A DNA stretch of 64,000 nt from Desulfobacteraceae bacterium (GTDB lineage Bacteria; Desulfobacterota; Desulfobacteria; Desulfobacterales; Desulfosarcinaceae), in NCBI GenBank assembly GCA_013003715.1, contig JABDIN010000093.1, positions 48,999 through 112,998 on the forward strand, given 5' to 3'. This document shows positions 38,660 to 48,334 of the stretch, in pieces. Position 1 is the stretch's first letter, and each line of letters starts with the position of its first letter. Below the pieces are notes generated by a model that had not been told where the DNA came from, did no database searches, and saw nothing but the letters and a program-made list of their open reading frames with translations. The position numbers were made by a program, and so were the translations under genes.

Positions 38660-39358
38660 TCAACCCGCCGCGACGCGAATGAATCCGGCGATCAGCGGAT
38701 GAGGTTTCCCGGGGCGGGAGGTTTGCTGGGGTAAAAAAAGCGTTGCCATAAAAAACCGGTGATCCGGCAATTCAATGATTCGCGGTTCATTGTGCATATC
38801 CTTGCCGGATATACGAAGGGTGTCTCCCAATTGGTCCATAAACCGGGGATTCAAACCGTAGTTGCATTGAAAAACCTCCAGGGACGTCGGTTTTTGGTAT
38901 AGTTCAAATGACAATGATCCTTTTTCAATAGTGATTTCTTGGGTTATTCCCACAAGTGAACATGCGAGCCTGCTGATGAAACCTTCGGCATCAGTGGGAC
39001 CGGTTTCCGCGTGGTGGGCTTTCGCCATTCCCAGTACATTTTGCGCATACTCTAACAGAGCATATTGAAACCCCCCTCATGTGCCGAGAAAAGGCCGGTT
39101 ATTCCGCCGGCAATAGGCGATGCCGTCCAAAGCGCCGGTATCACTCTTGTAGGGGCTGCCCGGCGCGCACAGGATACCATCATAGCCTGACAAAAATTCG
39201 GTACCGACGGTTCCCTCCAAATGTGCGGTGGGCAACCACTGAAGCGCCATGCCCACGCCATGGGCATCGGCCGCATGGGCCAGGGCCGCTTCCGTATCCC
39301 GGTGGGAAGGTAAGTTCGGAGCGTAATCGCCGATAATTCCGATGTTGATCCTGTTCAT
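38660..39358 (-). CDS. Selenoprotein related to the CTP synthase C-terminal amidotransferase domain
   Basis: One continuous 232-residue frame interrupted only by an in-frame UGA at 39077-39079 (codon 94). Reading it as selenocysteine gives FLGT-Sec-GGFQYALLEYA, exactly where class I glutamine amidotransferases have their nucleophilic Cys. The N-terminal IGIIGDYAPNLPSH and the C-terminal TSRPGKPHPL match the CTP synthase glutaminase domain. NCBI knows this family as the CTP synthase C-terminal region-related (seleno)protein. The His and Glu of the catalytic triad are replaced (Leu209 and Gln211 in FLPQ), so glutaminase activity is unlikely. A redox role is inferred. AAAGGAGAGG precedes the ATG. 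Confidence 0.85.
39043..39076 (-). promoter_or_regulatory. Candidate bacterial SECIS hairpin
   Basis: Directly after the UGA, 13 bases lead into a 6-bp stem ATGCTC / GAGTAT with one G-U pair and a five-base loop TGTTA. Distance and the G-U in the loop fit bacterial SECIS elements that bind SelB. It lies inside the coding sequence, as usual in bacteria. The stem is short, so this is a candidate. Confidence 0.55.
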
Positions 39359-39379
39359 GGCCTCTCCTTTTTACCTGTT

Positions 39380-39658
39380 TCATGCATGTATCGCATAAAA
39401 ATCCAATATAAACTTCTTGTGATATTTCCTGCGATCCATGGCCGGATACCCATTGTCCGGGTTCCATGTCAGACCATCGTCACCCATTTTCCGGAAAGGA
39501 TTCACATGTTCAGCCCACACGTCCGTGGCGTGGTGCTCATGGTGGGGGTCAACCCTGTTGTTTTCCATCATGTCCGCAATGATCCGGTACGCCCCGGAGA
39601 TCGATTCCTTCATAAAACCTTTGAAAGAAAAGGTTCTTCCGTAACCAACCGGAATCAA
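39380..39658 (-). CDS. Hypothetical protein, translationally coupled
   Basis: A 92-residue hydrophilic protein rich in His, Asp and aromatic residues, with the cluster DPHHEHHATDVW. If the TTG at 39658 is used, it overlaps the stop of the upstream gene by four bases (TTGA). An ATG at codon 16 is the alternative. It lies 21 bases before the selenoprotein gene on the same strand and may belong to its operon. I do not recognise a family. Confidence 0.5.
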   Translation of the reverse strand: MIPVGYGRTFSFKGFMKESISGAYRIIADMMENNRVDPHHEHHATDVWAEHVNPFRKMGDDGLTWNPDNGYPAMDRRKYHKKFILDFYAIHA

Positions 39659-40140
39659 TTGTCGGTCACTGCCGTAAAGATCTTATTTTTGATACTCTGG
39701 AACCAGCTCTCCTCGGCTTCCTTGATGATGCAATACTCCTCAAGGGCATGGACGAATTCGGGATTCTTCTTTTTGAATTCCACGATCCTTTCAATGGAAA
39801 GTATATTTTCCAGGGTCGGGGGATCGAGCCCGATGTCCGACTCCCGCTGGATACTCTCCATGGTAACGGCAAGGGCGTATATCGTACCCAGCTCGGCCAA
39901 TTCTCCGGACGCCATACGGACATCATCTCCGCGCTGGTATTGCAATATTTCATACAGGCAGGCCACCAGGATCGGATCGCCGATATCCGTGGGCTCCCTG
40001 CACTCATCCAGGGCAAAATTGCTGTCCAGGAAATCATCGCAGATCTTCTGCAGCCGATTCATCCATTTTTCGTTCAGATTCTGGGGCAGGACCGCAGTGG
40101 GCCCGTAGGACAACACTTCATTGGTAAATTGTGACAACAT
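39655..40140 (-). CDS. Hypothetical helical protein
   Basis: A 161-residue predominantly alpha-helical, acidic protein without membrane segments, metal motifs or signal peptide. It heads the small minus-strand group that ends with the selenoprotein gene. Leu, Ile and Glu spacing suggests a helical bundle. No family was recognised. Confidence 0.5.
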   Translation of the reverse strand: MLSQFTNEVLSYGPTAVLPQNLNEKWMNRLQKICDDFLDSNFALDECREPTDIGDPILVACLYEILQYQRGDDVRMASGELAELGTIYALAVTMESIQRESDIGLDPPTLENILSIERIVEFKKKNPEFVHALEEYCIIKEAEESWFQSIKNKIFTAVTDN

Positions 40141-40316
40141 GTGGTTGGACTCCGCATATGGTTCTGGTACCCGTGGCTCCCCTGCGCGTCGAATCCCGGA
40201 TACGGTTGATAATCATGTGGTACTGGCCATCAGGGGGTCGGCTATTCTTCTTTTTTATCATAAGTGTCGGTGAAAGCCCATGGCCAAATACCGGATTTCC
40301 GCAATCCGGCCGGTAC

Positions 40317-40358
40317 CGGAAATAAAACGCCGGAAAGGGGGGGTGCCCCTTCCCGGCG
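40317..40358 (-). terminator. Rho-independent terminator after the M28 peptidase gene
   Basis: On the minus strand a 13-bp stem, CGCCGGGAAGGGG with CCCCTTTCCGGCG (one mismatch) around a five-base loop, is followed by TTTTATTT. It lies about 35 bases after the peptidase stop codon. Confidence 0.8.
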
Positions 40359-40393
40359 GATAGACTCACGGAAGTGGTTATTAATGGGTCGAT

Positions 40394-41908
40394 TTATTTC
40401 CGCAACTTCGGCCCTTGGTAGTCAAAATCATAAGCCTGCGCCCGGAAGGCCCTCACGGCCGATACCGGCAGCGGAAACGACGCAAAGGTTTCTACTGAAT
40501 TGGCGATGGCCTTCAGCATCTGTTCCGTCACCTCAAAATTGACGTTCGCCAGGGTGTCATCGGGTGTATGGTAATAGGGATCATAGGCGATGCCGGCAGT
40601 ACCGCCGTATTCCAGTGCCTCTTCTTCGGATTTAACCCCACCGGCGCCGGTGAACAATCCGGCAATGGGAATTCCGGCATCCATGAAAGGCGCATAGTCA
40701 CTTCGACCGTCCAGGGCCGTGGGTTCAGTGGCCAATCCCAATGAATCGAAATAATTCACATAAAATTGTTCGAGCAATTCCGAGCCCGGAGGACCGGCGT
40801 CATCAGTATCCGAACCGTCCCCATCATATACGAAACGGACGTAGTTGGACGATCCGATCATATCGAAATTGAGATAGCAGCGGATGTTGGCGAACGCTTC
40901 GGGGGTCAGGTTGGCCACATAGTACTCGGAGCCGTGCAACCCGAGCTCCTCCGCACCCCAGAAGGCGAACCTGACCTTGTTATTGTATTTTTTGCCCAAC
41001 CAACCGATTTTCAAGGCGGTTTCCAAAATGGCCGCGGTGCCGCTGCCGTTGTCGTTGATGCCGGGACCCGCGGTGACCGAATCCACATGCGCACCGACCA
41101 TGATGGTACTTTTCTCATCACCACCGGGTGTGTCGGCAATGAGGTTGAACGTCTCACGGATTTCGGAAATAGTGTCGGTTGTAAGGCGCACTTCGGCGCC
41201 GGGCAAGCCGCTCAGCTCTATGCCGATATTGAAGTTTGCCCCGACGATGGGGACGGTAAAATCCGATTGCCCCAAGGTGCCGCCAAAGGCATCCACGCGG
41301 CCGACCTGGCCTTCATTGAAAATGATGACGCCGACCGCACCGGCATTCTGAGCATTCATGGCCTTGTCGTAAAATGAACATCCGCCCCGTTGCAACAGCG
41401 CTATATTACCGGCTGTAAAGCCTGTAAAATCATCCGGTTCGCAGCCACTGGTACTGGTATTGGGTTCTTCGGCAGGTGGTAAAAGCAGATCCACCGCTTC
41501 AACCGGCGCCGTAACATCGCCGCTGCCAGAATAGGTCATGGTAATAAAGCCGGCCCTGTCGTTGGGCGGATACACCACTGAATCGGGTAGTGTCTGTTCC
41601 ATTAAGGGATCCGACAACTCTTCAAAATATGGAAAATCAAAGACCTGTAACTTAAGATCGAATCCGGCCACCCACAGCCAGAAGCCGATATAGCTCAGCG
41701 ACTGATCATACCCCCGGTTCCCCGATGCCCGGCTACCACCGTTGCCATCGGCGATGTTCTCCAGTACTCGCTGATGAAATTTAACATTATCCACGCTGAC
41801 CATATCTTCCAGGGGTGGGGCAAACCGGCTGTCACCGGCGAATGAAACCCCGGAAAAGAGCATTGATATTAACAAAAGGCTTAACATAACGCTTACATAT
41901 CTGGACAT
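40394..41908 (-). CDS. Secreted M28-family aminopeptidase with PA domain
   Basis: A 504-residue exported peptidase. I start at the ATG at 41908, which follows AAAGGAGG and opens a signal peptide ending VSFAG; the open frame extends 38 codons further. A protease-associated domain (IALLQRGGCSFYDKAMNAQ) is inserted before the catalytic core. The two-zinc ligands are visible in GAHVDS, NDNGSG, WGAEELG, LNFDMIG and YYHTPDD. It is probably an extracytoplasmic aminopeptidase that feeds amino acids or turns over peptides. Confidence 0.88.
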   Translation of the reverse strand: MSRYVSVMLSLLLISMLFSGVSFAGDSRFAPPLEDMVSVDNVKFHQRVLENIADGNGGSRASGNRGYDQSLSYIGFWLWVAGFDLKLQVFDFPYFEELSDPLMEQTLPDSVVYPPNDRAGFITMTYSGSGDVTAPVEAVDLLLPPAEEPNTSTSGCEPDDFTGFTAGNIALLQRGGCSFYDKAMNAQNAGAVGVIIFNEGQVGRVDAFGGTLGQSDFTVPIVGANFNIGIELSGLPGAEVRLTTDTISEIRETFNLIADTPGGDEKSTIMVGAHVDSVTAGPGINDNGSGTAAILETALKIGWLGKKYNNKVRFAFWGAEELGLHGSEYYVANLTPEAFANIRCYLNFDMIGSSNYVRFVYDGDGSDTDDAGPPGSELLEQFYVNYFDSLGLATEPTALDGRSDYAPFMDAGIPIAGLFTGAGGVKSEEEALEYGGTAGIAYDPYYHTPDDTLANVNFEVTEQMLKAIANSVETFASFPLPVSAVRAFRAQAYDFDYQGPKLRK

Positions 41909-42545
41909 GGCTCCTCCTTTGGTGAGTATTAGAATTTCTCCGGAAATCCGAAATGGATATATGGGACATGTCACCCCCCGTTGAATACCACCTCCTCTCT
42001 CAATGCTTTTGAAATTATCCAAAAGCCTTAAGCGTATTCATTCGTTTGTGATGAGTTGCGCATCAAAAAATCCGGACAAATTCAAAGATGAGAACAGTGA
42101 TCCAACGACAAGTCGCTGTAGACAATTTTATTCTGCTGAAATCAAATAGGAAATAGTGGAACGTTAAGGAAAATCAGATTAGGACCAGCGTGGAAACCGG
42201 ATCACGATTGTGTAGCCCTATTTCTGACAAAGTTATGGCTTCAAGTCAAGGGCAAATCGGGGCTGGAGCAGCGCTAACGCATGTAAAAATGATATGGTGG
42301 GAACAGTGTCCGATGAAAACAGATAATGTAATGTCAAATGGCGGTATGCTATCCATTTTTAAGGATCGCATTGATGAAGAAGTGAAGACGAAACGACAGC
42401 AGTCCGCCATTCGGCAGTTGGATTTTGTCGTTTGAAATGATGCGGCATGGGCTGGTGCGGATAACCCCGGCATTGGATACCGGGATTATCCGGGTTCCCC
42501 CCTATCCCTCACGCCTATGGGTAAGCGGGCAGGATATTATTATAA
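41909..42545. other. Non-coding gap
   Basis: About 640 bases between two minus-strand genes. Short open frames on both strands have no recognisable content. Region 42.0-42.5 kb may hold decayed sequence. No promoter or RNA was identified with confidence. Confidence 0.45.
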
Positions 42546-44609
42546 TTATAAGGACTTATCTTCATATTCGAGGGTGACCGTCACGGTGCGGTTCAGGGCG
42601 CGGCCTTCGGGCGCCTTATTGTCATACAACGGTGCAAATGGGCCGATGCCGCTGTATCTGATGTCGTCCTTCATGGGCAGGTCGGCATACAAGAGCTCTT
42701 TAACCACCGCGTTCGCCCGGCGGTCGGAAAGCCCCATGTTATAGTCCACGCTGCCGATGTCATCCGTGTGTCCGGTGACTTTCACGGAAGAATTGGGCAC
42801 GGCATTCAGGCGTTTGATGATCCGATCCATGATGGTCTTGTTCTGGGACTTGATTTCGGCACTATCATAATCGAACAAAATCAAGGCATATTTCTCCACG
42901 ACCTTGTACCCATCCTTTTTGGCCATCAATTCCTCCCGCCGGACAAAATTGACGGGAATCATGGTGGTTTCCTTCATTTCCAGAGGGTTATCCTCCTTGT
43001 CCACTGCTTCAATATCCGCCGTTATCGTCTTGAAGCCCGCGATTCGGTCAAGCCCGATCTCATCTGTTTTAAGTGAGAATTGAGCCGGAATATCGCCAAC
43101 CCCCTCAAAGGTTTTCAGTGGTTCATCATCGCCCCGCACCACAATTTTCCATGAGGTGATATCCGCTTCGGCTTTAATTTGGGGTGAAATCTGTATGTCC
43201 GTGGCATCGCATACCTTTTCCACATAAGTGGTTTTCAAGGTGTCCAGCATCTCCGGATTGTCCGAGCGAATCTCGACGCGCTGGTTTTCCATGGTACCTT
43301 GCTCCGACCGGCTGGATGACGGCTGTTCCGGCAGATTTCTCGACTCGATGTCGATCCTGTCCGGGCTGATTGCCCAGAGATAGCGCAAATAGGATTTAAC
43401 GGACTCGGCCCGGGTCTTGGACAGGTCCAACCGTCCCTTTTCCTCACCGACGTTCGCATTGCAACCGATCAGGCGAATTCGGGTATGGGGATACGTCCGC
43501 ATCCGATGGCCGATGATATTGAGAACATGGTAATGCTTCTCGATGGCGCTCTTCAAGGTTTCCGAAGAAAACCCGTCGGTTTCCCCCTGGCGGGCAAACA
43601 ACTTGTATTTCGGCGATATTTCCCCCTGGCCGGTATCAAAATATACATAATTGAGCAGGGGGGAAGAATCGATGGTGGTGATCTCCTCGATGTTGATGCT
43701 GTCCGGTAGAAAGGACAACGCCCCTTCCGGTGGATTCAGGAAACGATAGGTGACGATATGTCGATGCAGCAGAGTTGTGGAAAACGATTTGAAGATGGGC
43801 AGCAATTCGGTGGCTGAAGCAGCTTTCCATGATTTTCCACCCGAAGAAACGGCAAACGAATCCAGAAACGGGTCCAGGCTTTTCGCGGGTGTGTAATCCA
43901 CCGTAAAGGCGGAGTAGTTGGTCAGTTCCTTTACTGCTGCCGTAACATCGCCGGTCTTTACGGAACTGTTGATATCCTTGCCGTCTGAAAATACCACCAG
44001 GAATTTATTGCTTTTCGGTGGCATGGCGGCGATGGCATCGACACCTGCCAGCATGCCGTCGTATAAAAACGTACCATCCGTATATTTATCCGCCAGATTT
44101 TCCTTGAAAAAAGTTCTCAGTGCCTCGGGATCGCCGGAGGTAAAGGATTTCACATGCAGGTCATGCCCCCGTATCGTCATGGTGTTTTTCTGATCGAACA
44201 CAATTGCAGTGACGTTGTCAAAAGGCCTGATGGTCCCAAGAAACGCTTCCAACGCTTCTAACATGGGTTGTACAGCCTTGCGTTGCACCATGGAAAAAGA
44301 ATTGTCGAGCACCAGGACAATGTTCAGCGGAATGTCCTTATTGGTCCGCAGGGGTTCAATGGAGACAATTTTGGCCGTTTTCGACCCCATGCGAAGGGTG
44401 ATGTCCGTTGGCAGCAGGTCCAAAACCGGGTTGTCTTCCGCATCCAGCGCGGAAACCAGGATTTGAGATTCGGACATGGCCTGATAGCTGAATTTGACGA
44501 TGCTTTCGGAGGCGGTGACCTCCAATAAATCGGTTGACTCGGCAGCACTTGAACCGGCACCGATGAAAATCAAACCGATAATGATGATGAACAGTCGCAA
44601 TTGTTTCAT
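42546..44609 (-). CDS. Secreted VWA protein with two OmpA-like domains
   Basis: A 687-residue exported protein with a signal peptide ending SSAAES. A VWA domain follows (metal site DNSFSM near residue 99). One OmpA-like region lies at about 325-440 (IRLIGCNANVGEEKGRLDLSKTRAE), then an Ig-like spacer and a second, canonical OmpA domain at the C-terminus (ILFDYDSAEI, VTGHTDDIGS, NMGLSDRRANAV). The OmpA domains would hold it to peptidoglycan and the VWA domain would bind a partner. Two peptidoglycan-binding modules in one chain is less usual. Confidence 0.8.
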   Translation of the reverse strand: MKQLRLFIIIIGLIFIGAGSSAAESTDLLEVTASESIVKFSYQAMSESQILVSALDAEDNPVLDLLPTDITLRMGSKTAKIVSIEPLRTNKDIPLNIVLVLDNSFSMVQRKAVQPMLEALEAFLGTIRPFDNVTAIVFDQKNTMTIRGHDLHVKSFTSGDPEALRTFFKENLADKYTDGTFLYDGMLAGVDAIAAMPPKSNKFLVVFSDGKDINSSVKTGDVTAAVKELTNYSAFTVDYTPAKSLDPFLDSFAVSSGGKSWKAASATELLPIFKSFSTTLLHRHIVTYRFLNPPEGALSFLPDSINIEEITTIDSSPLLNYVYFDTGQGEISPKYKLFARQGETDGFSSETLKSAIEKHYHVLNIIGHRMRTYPHTRIRLIGCNANVGEEKGRLDLSKTRAESVKSYLRYLWAISPDRIDIESRNLPEQPSSSRSEQGTMENQRVEIRSDNPEMLDTLKTTYVEKVCDATDIQISPQIKAEADITSWKIVVRGDDEPLKTFEGVGDIPAQFSLKTDEIGLDRIAGFKTITADIEAVDKEDNPLEMKETTMIPVNFVRREELMAKKDGYKVVEKYALILFDYDSAEIKSQNKTIMDRIIKRLNAVPNSSVKVTGHTDDIGSVDYNMGLSDRRANAVVKELLYADLPMKDDIRYSGIGPFAPLYDNKAPEGRALNRTVTVTLEYEDKSL

Positions 44610-45273
44610 AATTCACTCCTCCAGATTAACAGACAACTTTTTAGTGAACTCATTGTAAACTAAAGGTAATTGAGCAAATTTCGGGCCAAAGAGATAAGGT
44701 ACTAATATTAAAAGCGTTTGATATTTTCATGCGTAGCAGCACAATACAGCAGCTGCGCTTTTTGCACATGTGGTTACGAGATCTGCGCATTATCGCACCG
44801 ACAACGGCTTACATCGGACGCAATGCCGGCATCGATTGTCACCGGTTGATATCCAGGGATCGGCATTCTCACCGGATTAATCCTAACCCGCTAACTTACT
44901 TTGTGAATCCGGGGACCACCAATTGGTTCAGATCCGTTTATGTCCGGATCTTCGGGAATAGAGAGTTCGGGCTATTCGGCGGTGTTAAATTCCGCCGGAT
45001 ATATACAACCGATCTTCAGCAATCAGCAAGACAATCACATTAATTTGAGCTTTTACATTTACCCGCAGTTTGATGTAGGGCGTATAGCGGATGATTATTT
45101 TACTCGACTATGCCGGGCCAATGCGCCTTGATTCTCATTTCGGGGCGTACCGGCAGGTCACGGTCTCTTCTGGCTATCAGGAAACAGTAGAGAGTTCAAG
45201 AAAAGAATATCGGTTTTAGATGTAATTCTTGAATTGAAACGACATCGGCTCGATGCCGTCTTTGAATTCTCCT
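44610..45273. other. Non-coding gap with weak terminator hairpin
   Basis: About 660 bases without a credible gene. Near 45238-45260 a 10-bp stem with two G-U pairs (GACGGCATCG / CGATGTCGTT read on the minus strand) and a short T run lies 14 bases after the last gene of the long minus-strand operon. It may be that operon's terminator. Confidence 0.4.
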
Positions 45274-46836
45274 TTATAAACCGGTGTTGCCGGACGGCGG
45301 CTGCATCGGAAGGGAAATGGATTCCGACGAGGATGCGATCGGCAGTATCACGGTGAACGAACTGCCTTGTCCCTCGACACTCTCCAACTGTATGCTTCCC
45401 TCGTGGGCCTGTACGATTGATTTTACGATGGCAAGACCCAGGCCGGTGCCAATGATGTAGCGGGTCTCTTTATTTTTAACCCTATAAAATCTTTCGAAAA
45501 TATGTTCCCGGTCGTGTTCCGGTATACCGAGTCCGTTGTCGGTTACCCGAATATGCAGATATGCTTCGTCCGCATCGGCATTCACTTCGATTTTGCCGCC
45601 TTCCGGTGTGTAGTTGATGGCATTGGTGATCAGATTGGATACTACTTCTTCGATGCCCATGCGGTTGGCCGGTATCCTGGGTAACGGTGGAAGCTGGGCA
45701 AGCGAGAGCACAAGGTTTTTTTCCTGTGCCTTGGGAAGGTAAAAATTAACTTCTTCAAGCAGCAGCTCGGGAATATCGATGATGTCCTTTTCCCGGCAGA
45801 CCGACCCGGACTCGATTTTGGACAGATCAAGAAGTTCTGTGGAAAGGTTGGCCAAGCCTTTTAACTTTTCCGTCGCCCGATGAATGATATCTTCCTGTTT
45901 TTCGGTAAGTTCGCCGGCCAGACCATCGGTGAGCACTTTCATTTGCATCAACACGGAATTCAACGGACTCCGGATTTCATGGGATACCATGTGTACATAA
46001 TGGGACTTGAGCTGATCCATCATTTTCAAGGAGGTGATGTCATTGACGACGGTGACCACCCCCAACATGCGACCCGGGCGGTCACGGAACGGGATGCAGC
46101 GAACCCGAAGGCAGGTATTGGTGCTTTCAACGCGGACTTCCCGGGTTAAGTCCCCGGGATCGTTTCCGGACACGACACACGAATCCGACATCATGCGGCG
46201 GATGCTTTCGAGTTCTATAACCGCTTCCACGGGTTTTCCGATAACATTGTCGCCCTTATACCCGATCAATTTTAAAAAGGCCGGATTGGCCAAGGCGATA
46301 CAATTGTTTAAGTCCGCGGCCAGTACACCATCGGCCAGGTGATTGATCACCGCCCGTACCCGCGATCTTTCATTGGCCATGTCCTGAATGGTTTGCAGGA
46401 ATTCGACGGCCTTGGTCAACACCGCCCGCAAATCATTGGGAGCAAACGGTTTTGAAATAAAATCGAACGCCCCGTTTTTCATGGCCTCAATGGAATGCTC
46501 CAGGGTGGCATAGCCGGTTATGACGATGACAACGGTATCCGGATGCAGGGCACGGATCTTCACCAGGGCCTCAAGACCCGAAATTCCGGGCATCATTAGA
46601 TCCAGCAGTATGATGTCGTAATGACGTTCGATCAGCAAATTCAATCCGGTTTCCACATTCTCCGCCTGATCCGCAGAAAACCCATCCTGGGCCAACATGT
46701 TCAGGCAGGCATTTCGAATCCGCTTTTCATCATCGATGACCAGCACGCTGATGTCAGAGAAAACCGTATTGCCCGTCCGCACTGATCCCGCGACGGATAC
46801 CGATCCGGTGCAGTCCATTTTATTTTGGTCAATCAT
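45274..46836 (-). CDS. Sensor histidine kinase with N-terminal receiver (REC-PAS-HisKA-HATPase)
   Basis: A 520-residue soluble kinase. The N-terminal receiver has Asp79 in IILLDLMMP and a SKPFAPND lysine. A PAS domain (about 160-275) precedes the H-box HMVSHEIRSPLNSVL and an ATPase domain with NAINYTPEGG and GTGLGLAIV. No membrane segment is visible, so the signal is cytoplasmic or arrives by phosphorylation of its receiver. It is the last gene of the HdrA/MetF operon and overlaps the preceding kinase gene by eight bases. Confidence 0.85.
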   Translation of the reverse strand: MIDQNKMDCTGSVSVAGSVRTGNTVFSDISVLVIDDEKRIRNACLNMLAQDGFSADQAENVETGLNLLIERHYDIILLDLMMPGISGLEALVKIRALHPDTVVIVITGYATLEHSIEAMKNGAFDFISKPFAPNDLRAVLTKAVEFLQTIQDMANERSRVRAVINHLADGVLAADLNNCIALANPAFLKLIGYKGDNVIGKPVEAVIELESIRRMMSDSCVVSGNDPGDLTREVRVESTNTCLRVRCIPFRDRPGRMLGVVTVVNDITSLKMMDQLKSHYVHMVSHEIRSPLNSVLMQMKVLTDGLAGELTEKQEDIIHRATEKLKGLANLSTELLDLSKIESGSVCREKDIIDIPELLLEEVNFYLPKAQEKNLVLSLAQLPPLPRIPANRMGIEEVVSNLITNAINYTPEGGKIEVNADADEAYLHIRVTDNGLGIPEHDREHIFERFYRVKNKETRYIIGTGLGLAIVKSIVQAHEGSIQLESVEGQGSSFTVILPIASSSESISLPMQPPSGNTGL

Positions 46837-48334
46837 CTTTTGCGTCGCTTATCGGTAAATTGGTTGGAAATTCAAGTAAAAAGGTGGTGCCGCCGGCACC
46901 GGTATGTTTCACACTGATGTTGCCGTTGTTTTCTTTAACCAGCCCATAGGCCGTACTCAAGCCCAGTCCGGTGCCCTTGCCCAGTTCCTTGGTAGTAAAA
47001 AAAGGATCGAATATTTTCGTCAGGTCCTCTTTCCGGATACCGCAACCGGTGTCTGAAACTTCCAGGCAGACCTTGTTCCGTTGCTTGTCCGGACGGGTAC
47101 ACAGGGTTAACTGTCCATCACCGTCCATGGCGGCAATGGCGTTGATAACCAGGTTGATGAGCACCTGGCTGATCTGATTCTTATCCACTTCAATCATCAA
47201 TAGCTCGTCCGAAAAATCCCGGAGGATTTTAATTTTTCCGAACATTTTAGGATCACGGATCAAGGTCAGACTACGCTCGATAATTGTATTGACATCAATC
47301 AATTCCTTGGCCGGCACCGATCGGCGGCTATACTCCAGCAGGCTTTTTACGATGCCCTTGCAACGATTCACATCCTCGACCACCGCCAATAACTCTTCAC
47401 GTTCCGGATCATCCAGTGGGAGGTTTTCTATCTTCAAGCTTGAGTAGAACAGGATGCTGGTGAGCGGGTTGTTGATTTCATGGGCCACACCCGCTGCCAG
47501 TTGACCAATGGAGGCCATTTTCTCGGATTGGGCCAGCTGCACCCGTGCCTCTTCCAGTTTTTTTTCTATCCTGATCTTATCACTCAAATCCGTATAGAGA
47601 CACACCTTGGCGATCTCTTCATCGTCTTCATAGATAATCGATGCATTTATCTCGGCCGGAATGGTTTCCCCCCATGAATTTACAATTGAGGCATGCATGC
47701 CGTGCAGCTTGCCGACACCGTCGCCGTCGTCGTGTCGTAATTGTCGCATGATTCTGCGGGCCACCCCGGGCTCATACAACTGCTCCATGGTCAGGGTTCT
47801 GGCCGCTTCACTGTTCTTATAGCCGAACAGGCTCTCTGCGGCCGGATTCATCAGCAATATATTGTCGTAATGATCAGCGGCAACAATTGCCACCGGCGAA
47901 TTCAGGATGATTTTTTCAAGAAAGGCCTCTGTCTCTTTTAAGGCGATTTCCAGTGTTTTCATCCGTGTGACATCACGCACGCTTTCCATCACATAAATCA
48001 CATCACCGTTGTCATCCAGTATCGGTGAGAACAAACGTTCTTCCCAGAAGACCTTCCCGGTGCGCGTGGGCCGCCGGCGCAATACGGACTCACCTTTTTT
48101 ATTTTCCAGCACCTTGATAAACGGGCATGCCCTGTGTCGGCAGCCATTTGAGCCGTAAAACACTTCGCTGCAGGTTTTCCCGACGATACTATCGAGGACC
48201 ATATGTTGTTTCTCTAGAAAAACCCGGTTGGCCGTGAGAATTACTTTACCGGGAGTCAGGATCAGCGTCGGAAATGAAAGCGATTCAAAAACCCGTATCC
48301 GCCAGTCCAGTTCATCATAGATCTTTTCGTTCAT
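46829..48334 (-). CDS. PAS-PAS sensor histidine kinase with Cys-rich first PAS
   Basis: A 501-residue soluble kinase. The first PAS domain carries Cys55, Cys65 and Cys70 (GKTC, GCRHRACP), a spacing that suggests a metal or redox centre. A second PAS follows, then the H-box AAGVAHEINNPLTSIL and an ATPase domain with GKGTGLGLSTAYG. The start overlaps the ACT-like gene by four bases (ATGA). With the neighbouring receiver and REC-kinase it forms a signalling set inside a metabolic operon. Confidence 0.85.
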   Translation of the reverse strand: MNEKIYDELDWRIRVFESLSFPTLILTPGKVILTANRVFLEKQHMVLDSIVGKTCSEVFYGSNGCRHRACPFIKVLENKKGESVLRRRPTRTGKVFWEERLFSPILDDNGDVIYVMESVRDVTRMKTLEIALKETEAFLEKIILNSPVAIVAADHYDNILLMNPAAESLFGYKNSEAARTLTMEQLYEPGVARRIMRQLRHDDGDGVGKLHGMHASIVNSWGETIPAEINASIIYEDDEEIAKVCLYTDLSDKIRIEKKLEEARVQLAQSEKMASIGQLAAGVAHEINNPLTSILFYSSLKIENLPLDDPEREELLAVVEDVNRCKGIVKSLLEYSRRSVPAKELIDVNTIIERSLTLIRDPKMFGKIKILRDFSDELLMIEVDKNQISQVLINLVINAIAAMDGDGQLTLCTRPDKQRNKVCLEVSDTGCGIRKEDLTKIFDPFFTTKELGKGTGLGLSTAYGLVKENNGNISVKHTGAGGTTFLLEFPTNLPISDAKDD

